Positions 1 through 5,924 of a stretch of 6,771 nt of DNA are shown in pieces. Origin of the DNA: Bacillota bacterium (GTDB lineage Bacteria; Bacillota; UBA4882; JAAYXC01); assembly GCA_012516115.1 (NCBI GenBank), contig JAAYXC010000080.1, positions 1 to 6,771 of the forward strand. Reading direction: 5' to 3'. The first letter of the stretch is position 1; the number at the start of each line of letters is the position of its first letter. The position numbers and the translations under genes were made by a program. A model generated the notes under the pieces. The model saw only the letters and a program-made list of their open reading frames with translations. It searched no databases and was not told the origin of the DNA.

Positions 1-313
1 AACAAGGTATCCGTCTATCGGTTAGAAAAGGGTTGATTACCTTCTCGTCGAGAGACCGTCCAGAAAAAGCCCGCGGCCCTTGTTTATCATAAGGGGAACG
101 GATATCAATCTCCGGATTAATTATTCTGGCGATGGCACACCCTAAAAGAGCCTCTCGGTAAGACTGAACAGTACTAGTAAATAAAACCCCTGCAGCTTGT
201 TTGGCTTTTTCCGAGACTTCCGGCGGTTTACGGTCCATATAATCTTTTTCGGCCTTGGTAAATTCTTCTGATAAAAGCAATCCCGCTTCTTTAAAATCGA
301 TCTTTTGCCCCAT
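1..313 (-). CDS. Probable type II restriction endonuclease, N-terminal 104 residues (cut by window edge)
   Basis: The frame opens with ATG at 313-311 and runs without a stop to the window edge. A good ribosome site (AGGAG, 323-327) lies 9 nt upstream of the start, and the gene begins 22 bp after the stop of the adjacent methyltransferase, so the two are very likely cotranscribed. The visible protein starts MGQKIDFKEAGLL and is soluble, with no signal peptide or membrane segment. Residues 34-70 look helical. They are followed by a conserved-looking block at 83-97 with FSGRSLDE and then NPFL, and the visible part ends RIPC. A similar block with FSGR and a following acidic pair occurs in some type II endonuclease families as I remember them, but I cannot name the family, and the catalytic PD-(D/E)XK or other nuclease motif would lie beyond the edge. 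The endonuclease call therefore rests mainly on its place beside two adenine methyltransferases. It could instead be an accessory protein of the system. The base composition is more AT-rich than in the rest of the window. Confidence 0.6.
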   Translation of the reverse strand, partial: MGQKIDFKEAGLLLSEEFTKAEKDYMDRKPPEVSEKAKQAAGVLFTSTVQSYREALLGCAIARIINPEIDIRSPYDKQGPRAFSGRSLDEKVINPFLTDRRIPC

Positions 314-335
314 AACCACTTTCTCCTAAGATTAT

Positions 336-1235
336 TTAGTAATTCACCCACAATGCTTCCTTGCGAGGTTCTTTCACCGAATGACAGGTCTTCACCGGGG
401 CATCGATCCGTCGCCAATCGCCATAGAGTTCGTCCATAAGCCGACAACGGTAGCCGGAGATGGCCACCTTTCCCCGGCATTGATGGAGCACATATGCCAA
501 TTCCCGGTGCGCTTCTTCGTCCATTTCGAAGCCATATGCCCGCCTATCACCACGCGTTTCGGGAACATAGGGTGGATCGCAATAAAATAAAGTCTGGGGA
601 GAATCGTAAAGTTTAATCACCTCGATGGCCGGACGGTTCTCGATCTGAACCCGCAAAAGACGCTCTGCAATCTCCGGAAGCATCTCCACGCTCCCGAGCC
701 AACGCGAGACCACGCCCGACATCCCCCGCCGAGAAGTATTTCTGCAGTTGGCCCATCTACCCAAGGTGGCCGTTTGGGCCAGCCCCGTTCTTGTTTGTCT
801 GGCCCGGACGAAGAAACGCCTGGCCCGCTCGAGATCGGAAATATCTTCTTCCAGGGGCGAAATGGCAAGCTCGAATTCTTCCCGCGAAAAAGGGGTCAAG
901 GCAATCGCCTTAAGGAGTTCTTCGGTGCGATCGCGGAGTACCCGGAAAAAATTAACTACTTCCCCGTCTATATCGTTATATGTTTCCACCGGTGAGGGAG
1001 GGCGGTTAAGTAAAACAGCCGCCGAACCACCGAAAGGTTCACAATAATGATGCGCTGGGGGAAGAAGAGGGAGAAGCCAATCCAGATGAGAATATTTCCC
1101 TCCATACCATCCAAAGGCTATTAGACGTCCCCCGAGCAGGGAATACCCGTTCTTACTGCCCAAAGGATCGGGTTTGCGCGCTTTCTTCTGAGGAGCCGTC
1201 AAGAAAAATCCACTCGGAGCCTCGGAGATGCTCAT
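336..1235 (-). CDS. DNA adenine-N6 methyltransferase, D12 class (second methylase of the R-M cluster)
   Basis: This 299-residue protein transfers a methyl group from AdoMet to the N6 of adenine in a specific DNA site. Motifs follow the class alpha (D12/Dam) order: motif X FGWYGGK at 41-47, the AdoMet-binding EPFGGSAAV at 66-74, NDID at 87-90, the target-recognition region at about 115-200, and the catalytic DPPY at 220-223. The C-terminus ends in KEALWVNY, a pattern I associate with phage-like D12 methylases rather than with E. coli Dam. The protein is clearly divergent from the neighbouring Dam-like enzyme, so it is not a recent duplicate. About 40 residues precede motif X, longer than usual. 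The ATG at 1235-1233 is preceded by GAGAGG at 1245-1250 with 9 nt spacing, which supports this start. It has its own promoter at 1302-1330 and probably drives the downstream endonuclease gene too. The recognition site cannot be read from sequence. Confidence 0.93.
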   Translation of the reverse strand: MSISEAPSGFFLTAPQKKARKPDPLGSKNGYSLLGGRLIAFGWYGGKYSHLDWLLPLLPPAHHYCEPFGGSAAVLLNRPPSPVETYNDIDGEVVNFFRVLRDRTEELLKAIALTPFSREEFELAISPLEEDISDLERARRFFVRARQTRTGLAQTATLGRWANCRNTSRRGMSGVVSRWLGSVEMLPEIAERLLRVQIENRPAIEVIKLYDSPQTLFYCDPPYVPETRGDRRAYGFEMDEEAHRELAYVLHQCRGKVAISGYRCRLMDELYGDWRRIDAPVKTCHSVKEPRKEALWVNY

Positions 1236-1301
1236 CGGATTTATCCTCTCCAGTTTAGATTTTAAGGTTACCTGTTGTGGTCTTCATTCCGGTCTGAGAA
1301 A

Positions 1302-1330
1302 ATTATACTACAAACATATGTTTGTAACAA
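1302..1330 (-). promoter_or_regulatory. Promoter for the second methylase and the endonuclease gene
   Basis: On the minus strand a perfect -10 hexamer TATAAT (1302-1307) sits 17 bp from a -35 hexamer TTGTTA (1325-1330; four of six match TTGACA). Transcription would start near 1294-1296, giving a leader of about 60 nt before the ATG at 1235. It lies in the 112-bp gap after the Dam-like gene, so the second methylase and the endonuclease can be expressed independently of the first methylase. A perfect palindrome occupies the spacer, which implies regulation by a bound protein. Confidence 0.7.
1309..1326. repeat. 18-bp perfect palindrome, candidate operator
   Basis: TACAAACATATGTTTGTA reads identically on both strands with no mismatch. 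It fills the -10/-35 spacer of the minus-strand promoter and overlaps the -35 hexamer by two bases. A dimeric repressor bound here would block RNA polymerase. Restriction-modification systems often carry such sites for controller (C) proteins or for autoregulating methylases; no C protein gene is visible in the window. As RNA it could also fold as an AT-rich hairpin of about seven base pairs, but no clear U tract follows, so a terminator role is less likely. Confidence 0.6.
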
Positions 1331-1347
1331 GCAAGGACAAGGAAAAC

Positions 1348-2232
1348 TTAACCTCTAATTATTTCGGCTCGAACCCCCATAGGGGCATACACGGCGATGA
1401 TCTCCCTTACCACCGCCCGGTTCGCCCCGTCGCACGAAATGTTCCGCCGGACGTCAAGGCTTTTTAACTCCGCTTCTTTATAAAGCTCCCGGGTCAAAGG
1501 CGTATCATGGTTCGAGATGACCACCAAGGCGCCACGTGCGGCAGCCCGGGCCGCGGCCTTGGCCAGGCGCTCCTGATCCGCCAGCCCGAACCCGCCCGCG
1601 GCATACGAAGTAAAGGAAGCAGTGGGTGAGAGAGGTATGTAAGGAGGATCGCAGTAAATTACGTCATCCGGACCGCAGGCATCCATAACTTCCTCGAAGT
1701 CCCGGTTCGTGATCTTGGCGCGGGCCAGGACCGCGGCGGCGGCCAGGATCTCCTTTTCAGGAAAATACGGAGCTATATATCGGCCAAAGGGCACATTGAA
1801 CTCTCCATCCGCGTTGTAACGACACAGGCCGTTGTAACCATGGCGATTTAAATAGAGAAAAAGTGCCGCACGGGTTAAGGGGTCTCGAGTCCGATTGAAT
1901 TCGTCGCGAAGACGATAATAAACTGACCCTTTGTTATTTTCCGGGACAAAATAGGGCCGGCTGCGCATGATAACTGCTTGTGGATCACATTTGATCTGGT
2001 CCAGAAGATCTATCAAGTCTTTATTGATATCGTTCAGCCAGAAACTCTCCGCCCGGTCGGCAACGGCCAAGGAAAGGGCACAACTACCACAAAATGGTTC
2101 GACCAATCGCTTGATCGGGAATTGTAAATAGCCTAAAAGGAATGGCACAATACGTCGTTTACCGCCCGGCCATTTGAGGAAAGGCGCCGGGCCTTTATTG
2201 GTCGTGGTCGTTTGCCCGCTGCTTGCCTTCAT
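1348..2232 (-). CDS. Dam-like DNA adenine-N6 methyltransferase (first methylase of the R-M cluster)
   Basis: From the ATG at 2232-2230 this is a 294-residue class alpha adenine methylase close in layout to E. coli Dam. It shows motif X FLKWPGGK at 18-25, the AdoMet loop EPFCGSCAL at 45-53, NDINKDLID at about 67-75, the target-recognition signature NRHGYNGLCRYN at 129-140, the catalytic DPPY at 195-198 within DPPYIPLSPTASFTSY, and the Dam-type tail VISNHDTPLTRELY followed by RRNISCDGANR. The strong match around DPPY and the tail suggests a GATC or GATC-like target (Dam, DpnM and EcoRV methylases share this layout), but that is inference. In the AdoMet loop the second glycine of FxGxG is cysteine. 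The frame is open back to a TTG at 2286-2284, which overlaps the stop of the broken GNAT gene as TTGA and would add 18 residues. I prefer the ATG because it leaves a normal short lead before motif X, although its ribosome site (GAGAG-rich, about 12 nt away) is weak. Confidence 0.93.
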   Translation of the reverse strand: MKASSGQTTTTNKGPAPFLKWPGGKRRIVPFLLGYLQFPIKRLVEPFCGSCALSLAVADRAESFWLNDINKDLIDLLDQIKCDPQAVIMRSRPYFVPENNKGSVYYRLRDEFNRTRDPLTRAALFLYLNRHGYNGLCRYNADGEFNVPFGRYIAPYFPEKEILAAAAVLARAKITNRDFEEVMDACGPDDVIYCDPPYIPLSPTASFTSYAAGGFGLADQERLAKAAARAAARGALVVISNHDTPLTRELYKEAELKSLDVRRNISCDGANRAVVREIIAVYAPMGVRAEIIRG

Positions 2233-2282
2233 GTGCTGCTTTATCTCTCTCCCGCGAGTCCCACTGGCGGCCGACGACGCGG

Positions 2283-2699
2283 TCAAGACCCGTGGGTCTT
2301 CTCATAACGCATGTAGATGCTCCGCTCCTTGAAGCCGAGGGACTTTCAGAAGCCGATGTCGGCCTCGTTCCAAGAAAGGACTTCTATATTCTGGTATCGG
2401 CCTCCAACTTTTTTAGGAGCAGATGAAAGGCCCTGGTGCCCAAGCCTTTTCTCCTGTACCCACGATCGATGAAGAACTGGCGGAGATGAAGCGGTTTCCT
2501 GGTCATGTCGGCCAAGGCATAACCGATGACCTCTCGTCTTCTTGAAAGAGCGTTATAACCAGTATTGATAAACATGCGCATACGTTCTTTCAGTTCTTGC
2601 AGGGTCATCGGGTTGTCGTGTCTTTCGTCTCCGATGAGCTGTTTATTAATGTGCGCGAGCAAGTCAAGATTGTTCTTCCGTGCAACGCAATAAATTCAT
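2283..2699 (-). pseudogene. GNAT-family N-acetyltransferase, inactivated by two frameshifts and a nonsense codon
   Basis: Read across three lesions, this is a complete small GNAT acetyltransferase of about 139 residues. It starts at ATG 2699-2697 with AGGGG 7 nt upstream and begins MNLLRCTEE. An apparent one-base insertion near 2672-2675 shifts into the long open frame (2662-2384), which carries INKQLIGDERHDNPM, then VIGYALADM and the acetyl-CoA loop RGYRRKGLGTRA. An apparent one-base deletion near 2384-2392, just before the TAG at 2384-2386, moves the remainder to a third frame with IEVLSWNEADIGF. There a TGA at 2346-2348 replaces the usual Tyr of the GFY-SLGF motif. The frame continues with KSLGFKERSIYMRYEK to a TGA at 2285-2283. 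The family acetylates amines with acetyl-CoA; the substrate is unknown. Its natural stop overlaps a TTG codon of the methylase frame, so it was probably once the first gene of this operon. Sequencing error is possible, but three lesions argue for true decay. Confidence 0.82.
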
Positions 2700-2822
2700 T
2701 ATTACACCCCTGTCCTGTGTCGACTGCTGCTCTTAATTTTTCGGCCGCCCTTCCCCAACTTCCTGCTAATCGTCAAAGGCTCGACGGGCTGGGAAAGAAA
2801 GCGGCCGTGACCAGGGCCCAAT

Positions 2823-2960
2823 CTCTCGGACATCCGGGTCTGCCGGGAGCTCAAATCCAACGTCCTTTTCCGCTGGTTCTGCGGCAATCGGCCGAGCGGC
2901 CCGATCCCGGACGACACCACCTGGTCATGCCGATCTCGGGCACTGCCGAGCTGGAAAGCT
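2823..2960 (+). mobile_element. Decayed IS5-like transposase fragment
   Basis: In the plus frame starting at 2823 the translation reads LSDIRVCRELKSNVLFRWFC and continues into PIPDDTT. This matches the N-terminal pattern of IS5/IS1182-type DDE transposases (DUF772-like): a YGLSD-type segment, then FRWFCGL, then P-PD-(S/T)T. The frame meets a TGA just upstream of 2823, and past DDTT (about 2921) it needs a one-base shift to give LVMPIS. No DDE catalytic residues, start codon or terminal inverted repeats are visible. It is therefore a non-functional remnant of roughly 45 residues. The match is from memory of the family pattern, so the exact IS family is uncertain. Confidence 0.55.
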
Positions 2961-3172
2961 GGTCCTAACTGTGCTAGGCTCGGATTGTTCGTTCATACCG
3001 CCTCGACTGACGGCCGGCCGGGGCTATCCGGCAAAGACCGATCCGACGGGATTCAGGGGTCGTAAAAAAAACTCATCATAAAAAAAGATCCTCTATTCTT
3101 TGGCCAAGGGGATTGTCCTATCATGGAAATAAGTTAACCGAAGATTGAGGCGATAACCCAGCACTACAAGAG
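2961..3172. other. Non-coding region upstream of the transporter operon
   Basis: With the transposase remnant this forms the gap between the two divergent modules. No convincing gene is present. Two A tracts (3064-3071 and 3080-3086) could act as an UP element or bend DNA. A TATCAT at 3119-3124 matches a -10 hexamer at five of six positions, but the -35 at the right distance (TTCTTT, 3096-3101) is poor. An 8-bp palindrome TTGGCCAA lies at 3100-3107. The transporter promoter is probably somewhere in 3060-3150, but I cannot fix it. Confidence 0.4.
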
Positions 3173-4669
3173 ATGAGGGTTGAAGCCGTGCCGCAACTTC
3201 TGCTGATGGAGGGCATCTCCAAACGTTTCCCGGGCGTAGTAGCTCTGGACCGCGTCAACTTCGAGGTCGAACGAGGGGAAGTCATGGCCTTGATGGGAGA
3301 GAACGGGGCCGGCAAGTCGACCCTGATCAAGATCCTTGCCGGTGTCTACCCCAAGGATGAGGGCCGCATCTTCTTCGACGGACGGCAGGTCGAGATAACG
3401 TCGCCGCACGTCTCCCAGGCCATGGGCATCAGCGTCATCTTCCAGGAACTGAACCTCCTGCCCAATCTGACCGTGGCGGAGAACATCTTTATGGGCCGGG
3501 AGAACCGTCGGGGACGTTTCTTCGTGGACCGGCGGCGGAGCAACGAAATGGCAAGGGAGTTGATGCGACGCGTCGGCCTCTCTTGTTCCCCGGAGGCGAT
3601 GGTCAAAGACCTGCCGATCTCCCAGCGGCAGATGGTCGAGGTGGCCAAGGCGCTCTCACTCAAGGCCAAGCTGATCGTCATGGACGAGCCGACTTCGTCC
3701 CTGACCGAGAGGGAGGTCGACCTACTTTTTGCCATCATCGCGAGCCTCAAGGCCGAGGGTGTGTCGGTGGTCTTCGTCTCGCATCGGATAAACGAGGTGT
3801 TCCAGGTCGCCGATCGCGTGCACATCCTGCGCGACGGGAAAGATGTGGGGATCCTGACGCGCCGGGACCTGACCGAGGACAGGGTGATCAGGATGATGGT
3901 CGGCCGGGAATTGCGGAGTATCTTCGTCAAGGATTCCCGACCCGCCAGCGAGGTCGTCCTCTCCGTCCGCAATCTGTCCACACCTGGATTCCTGCGCGGC
4001 ATCAGTTTCGACCTCCGCCGAGGTGAAATCTTGGGCCTGGCCGGACTCGTCGGCGCCGGCCGCACCGAACTCATTAGGGCGCTTTTCGGCGTCGACCGGC
4101 GATCCAGCGGAGAGATCGCGATCAACGGCAAGCCCGTCAGGATCGCGTCCCCAAAGGACGCGATCCGATGCGGCTTGGGCCTGGTTCCTGAGGACCGCAG
4201 GCAACAGGGGCTGATCCTGGGCATGACCGTAAGGGAGAATGGCAGCTTGGTGGCCCTGCCCATGCTCCAATGGCTTGGTTTCGTGCGTCACCGGCGCGAG
4301 CGGGAGCTGGTCGACCGCCTCATCGCGCTTCTGGGTATCAAGACCCCGCACAGGGAAGAGAGAGTCGCCAACCTGAGCGGCGGCAATCAGCAGAAGGTCG
4401 TCCTGGCGAAATGGCTCGCGGCTAAACCCCAGATCCTTCTCCTCGACGAGCCAACCCGGGGGATCGATGTCGGGGCCAAGGAAGAGATCCACCGCATCAT
4501 GTCCGACCTCGCCCGCCAAGGCATGGGCATCCTCATGATCAGCTCTGAACTACCGGAGATCCTCGGCATGAGCGACCGCATCATCGTCATGCACGAGGGG
4601 CGCATTACCGGCGAGATGACCCGCGAGGAGGCAACCCAGGAAAAAGTGATGGCCTTGGCCGTGCGCTAG
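3173..4669 (+). CDS. Sugar ABC transporter ATP-binding protein, tandem ATPase (RbsA/MglA/XylG type)
   Basis: This 498-residue cytoplasmic protein powers a CUT2-type sugar importer by ATP hydrolysis and consists of two fused ATPase domains. Domain 1 has Walker A GENGAGKST at 42-50, Q-loop Q91, a degenerate signature LPISQRQMVE at 147-156, Walker B LIVMDEPTSSL at 167-177 and switch His204. Domain 2 has the family's altered Walker A GLVGAGRTEL at 291-300 without the lysine, a full signature LSGGNQQK at 401-408, Walker B ILLLDEPTRGID at 421-432, and SSEL at 457-460 in place of the switch histidine. This asymmetry is normal for RbsA/MglA proteins, so one ATP site is probably weak by design. Length is typical. 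The ATG at 3173 has only a close AAGAG before it; GTG at 3188, 9 nt after a GAGG, is an equally likely start and would drop five residues. Permease and binding-protein genes follow on the same strand. The sugar cannot be deduced. Confidence 0.96.
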   Translation: MRVEAVPQLLLMEGISKRFPGVVALDRVNFEVERGEVMALMGENGAGKSTLIKILAGVYPKDEGRIFFDGRQVEITSPHVSQAMGISVIFQELNLLPNLTVAENIFMGRENRRGRFFVDRRRSNEMARELMRRVGLSCSPEAMVKDLPISQRQMVEVAKALSLKAKLIVMDEPTSSLTEREVDLLFAIIASLKAEGVSVVFVSHRINEVFQVADRVHILRDGKDVGILTRRDLTEDRVIRMMVGRELRSIFVKDSRPASEVVLSVRNLSTPGFLRGISFDLRRGEILGLAGLVGAGRTELIRALFGVDRRSSGEIAINGKPVRIASPKDAIRCGLGLVPEDRRQQGLILGMTVRENGSLVALPMLQWLGFVRHRRERELVDRLIALLGIKTPHREERVANLSGGNQQKVVLAKWLAAKPQILLLDEPTRGIDVGAKEEIHRIMSDLARQGMGILMISSELPEILGMSDRIIVMHEGRITGEMTREEATQEKVMALAVR

Positions 4670-4699
4670 ACTGGAGTCGGAACGTCGAACATGAGTTTA

Positions 4700-4729
4700 T
4701 AGACAATAATTCTAATATTCTGTTAAAAT
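4700..4729 (+). promoter_or_regulatory. Candidate internal promoter before the permease gene
   Basis: TAGACA at 4700-4705 (five of six match TTGACA) is followed after 18 bp by TAAAAT at 4724-4729 (five of six match TATAAT). It lies in an AT-rich island that stands out from the GC-rich flanks, in the 134-bp gap between ATPase and permease genes. It would give a leader of about 65-70 nt and extra expression of permease and binding protein. No experimental support; AT-rich sequence produces chance matches. Confidence 0.4.
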
Positions 4730-4735
4730 CTTAAC
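4722..4735. repeat. Small inverted repeat over the -10 of the internal promoter
   Basis: GTTAA, a 4-base spacer AATC, then TTAAC form a perfect 5-bp inverted repeat covering the candidate -10 hexamer. It could be an operator half-site pair. Its shortness means chance is a fair alternative. Confidence 0.25.
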
Positions 4736-4786
4736 GCAAGTACCGGATGATCCGGGGCCATCGGAGATCGAAGGTGGCACCAAGGC

Positions 4787-4794
4787 GAAGGGGG
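4787..4794 (+). promoter_or_regulatory. Ribosome binding site that fixes the permease start
   Basis: GAAGGGGG lies 9 nt before the ATG at 4804. The upstream in-frame ATG at 4747 has no comparable site and would add a 19-residue arginine-rich extension unlike other permeases of the family, so 4804 is chosen. Confidence 0.6.
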
Positions 4795-4803
4795 CCTGAA
4801 CTC

Positions 4804-5856
4804 ATGCCCACAGAAGAATTGACCCGCACCGAAGGGGCAAAGACCGGCGGAATGCTGATGCATTCGCTTAGCTACATCTCGATCCTGCGGGCGGGGACGC
4901 GCCGGTTGGGCCGCTTACCCTCCACCGGCATTCTGTTCATCCTCTTGTTCCTCTGCGGATTGCTCTGGTTGACCTGCCCCGAGACCTTTCCCACGGCCGA
5001 CAATTTGTTTGCCGTGGCGCGTTCCTTCTCTTACATCGCCGTAGCGGCTATCGGGGAGCTGATGGTGATCATCATCGGCGGTATCGATCTCTCGGTCGGT
5101 TCGGTCATGGGCTTCAGCGCCATCCTGACCGGCTGGCTCATGTACCGGCTGGCGACGCCGATCCCCTTGGCGATCCTCTGCGGGCTCTCCGGCGGGGCCG
5201 CCTTTGGTCTGTTTAACGGTTTCTGCGTCACGAGACTGCACCTGCCGGCCTTCATTGCCACGCTGGGCACGATGTGCATCGGTCGCGGGTTTGCCTATGC
5301 CATCACCAAGGGATATACGGTCCCGGTACCGAGGGCCTACGCCAATCTTGGCCAAGGTTACCTGGGCCTCGTGCCATATCCTGTGCTCTGCATGGTCGGG
5401 CTGGGCCTGCTCTTCGCGGTCTTCCTCGGCCGGACGGTAATCGGGCGGCGCATCTACGCCCTGGGGGGCAACGAAGAGGCCGCCAAGATCTCCGGCATCG
5501 ACGTCCCTGGGGTCAAGATGCTCGTCTTCACCCTCTCCGGTTTACTGGCCGGTGCCGGCGGGATCCTTTGCTCGGCCCGTCTGGGCGTGGCCCAGTCCAC
5601 CCTGGCCCTGGGATATGAACTAGACGTAATCGCGGCGGTTTTCATCGGCGGGGCAAGCACGGCCGGGGGTTCCGGCACGGTACTCGGGACCATCCTCGGC
5701 GCCGCCATCATGGGGGTCATCCGTAATGGTCTGGTCCTTTTGAACGTTGACCCGTATTGGGTTCAGACCGCCATCGGATCCGTCATTATCTTGGCCGTGG
5801 CCTTCGACCGCTTCCGTCTCCAGTACCGGGACCGCCGAGGTGCGAAGGGGAGGTGA
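4804..5856 (+). CDS. Sugar ABC transporter permease (RbsC/XylH type, BPD_transp_2 family)
   Basis: This 350-residue inner-membrane protein forms the channel of the importer, probably as a homodimer with the double ATPase. Hydrophobic segments lie at about residues 42-57, 75-92, 98-115, 119-140, 147-165, 190-209, 238-255, 272-305 and 318-334, as expected for RbsC-like permeases. Family hallmarks are GGIDLSVGSV at 92-101, LPAFIATLGTM at 147-157, the cytoplasmic loop ALGGNEEAAKISGI at 219-232 that contacts the ATPase, ELDVIAAVFIGGAST at 272-286 and a C-terminal NGLVLLNVDPYWVQ. The N-terminal 35 residues are hydrophilic. An alternative start at 4747 gives 369 residues but lacks a ribosome site. 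It follows the ATPase gene by 134 bp, an unusually wide gap within such an operon, and precedes the binding-protein gene by 68 bp. Confidence 0.95.
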   Translation: MPTEELTRTEGAKTGGMLMHSLSYISILRAGTRRLGRLPSTGILFILLFLCGLLWLTCPETFPTADNLFAVARSFSYIAVAAIGELMVIIIGGIDLSVGSVMGFSAILTGWLMYRLATPIPLAILCGLSGGAAFGLFNGFCVTRLHLPAFIATLGTMCIGRGFAYAITKGYTVPVPRAYANLGQGYLGLVPYPVLCMVGLGLLFAVFLGRTVIGRRIYALGGNEEAAKISGIDVPGVKMLVFTLSGLLAGAGGILCSARLGVAQSTLALGYELDVIAAVFIGGASTAGGSGTVLGTILGAAIMGVIRNGLVLLNVDPYWVQTAIGSVIILAVAFDRFRLQYRDRRGAKGR

Positions 5857-5859
5857 AAG

Positions 5860-5898
5860 ATGGGAGTAGTCTTAATCTCTGGATCCCGAGGAATGTAA
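5860..5898 (+). other. 12-codon mini-ORF with a very strong Shine-Dalgarno, possible leader peptide
   Basis: ATG at 5860 opens a frame translating as MGVVLISGSRGM and ending in TAA at 5896-5898. GGAGGTGA at 5849-5856 precedes it by an ideal distance (GGAGG to ATG 6 nt) and includes the stop codon of the permease. It is the best ribosome site in the window yet serves no larger gene. It could be a translated leader that tunes binding-protein synthesis, or the relic of a lost gene start. The peptide itself has no recognisable features. Confidence 0.25.
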
Positions 5899-5911
5899 AG
5901 AAAAGACGTAA

Positions 5912-5917
5912 GGGAGG
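5912..5917 (+). promoter_or_regulatory. Ribosome binding site of the sugar-binding protein gene
   Basis: GGGAGG lies 7 nt before the ATG at 5925 and 4 nt before the in-frame ATG at 5922. The better spacing favours 5925. An out-of-frame ATG at 5918 directly abuts the site and is too close to be used. Confidence 0.65.
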
Positions 5918-5924
5918 ATGGATG

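Noticed and set aside
142..480. Minus-strand open frame of 112 codons across the end of the second methylase and the start of the putative endonuclease
   Set aside because: It is out of frame with both. Each of those has its own ribosome site and coherent motifs, while this translation is low in order and rich in basic residues.
1309..1326. The palindrome as a rho-independent terminator of the Dam-like gene
   Set aside because: The stem is short and AT-rich and lacks a clean U run. Its exact fit within the promoter spacer favours an operator.
2346..2348. In-frame TGA in the GNAT gene as a possible selenocysteine codon
   Set aside because: The position is a conserved Tyr of the family, two frameshifts also break the gene, and no SECIS-like stem follows the codon. 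Decay is simpler.
2597..2968. Plus-strand open frame of 123 codons across the GNAT start and the junction region
   Set aside because: It shows no protein motif. It overlaps the GNAT pseudogene antisense, and in the transposase part a different plus frame carries the recognisable residues.
2970..3060. A frame ending in TAA at 3062 with VHTASTDG as a possible further transposase piece
   Set aside because: It only loosely resembles the middle of IS transposases and is too short and isolated to support.
3346..4263. Long open frame on the minus strand opposite the ATPase gene (305 codons), with others at 3722-4519
   Set aside because: These are byproducts of GC-rich codon bias. Their translations are Ser/Arg/Pro-rich with no motifs, whereas the plus strand has complete ATPase motifs.
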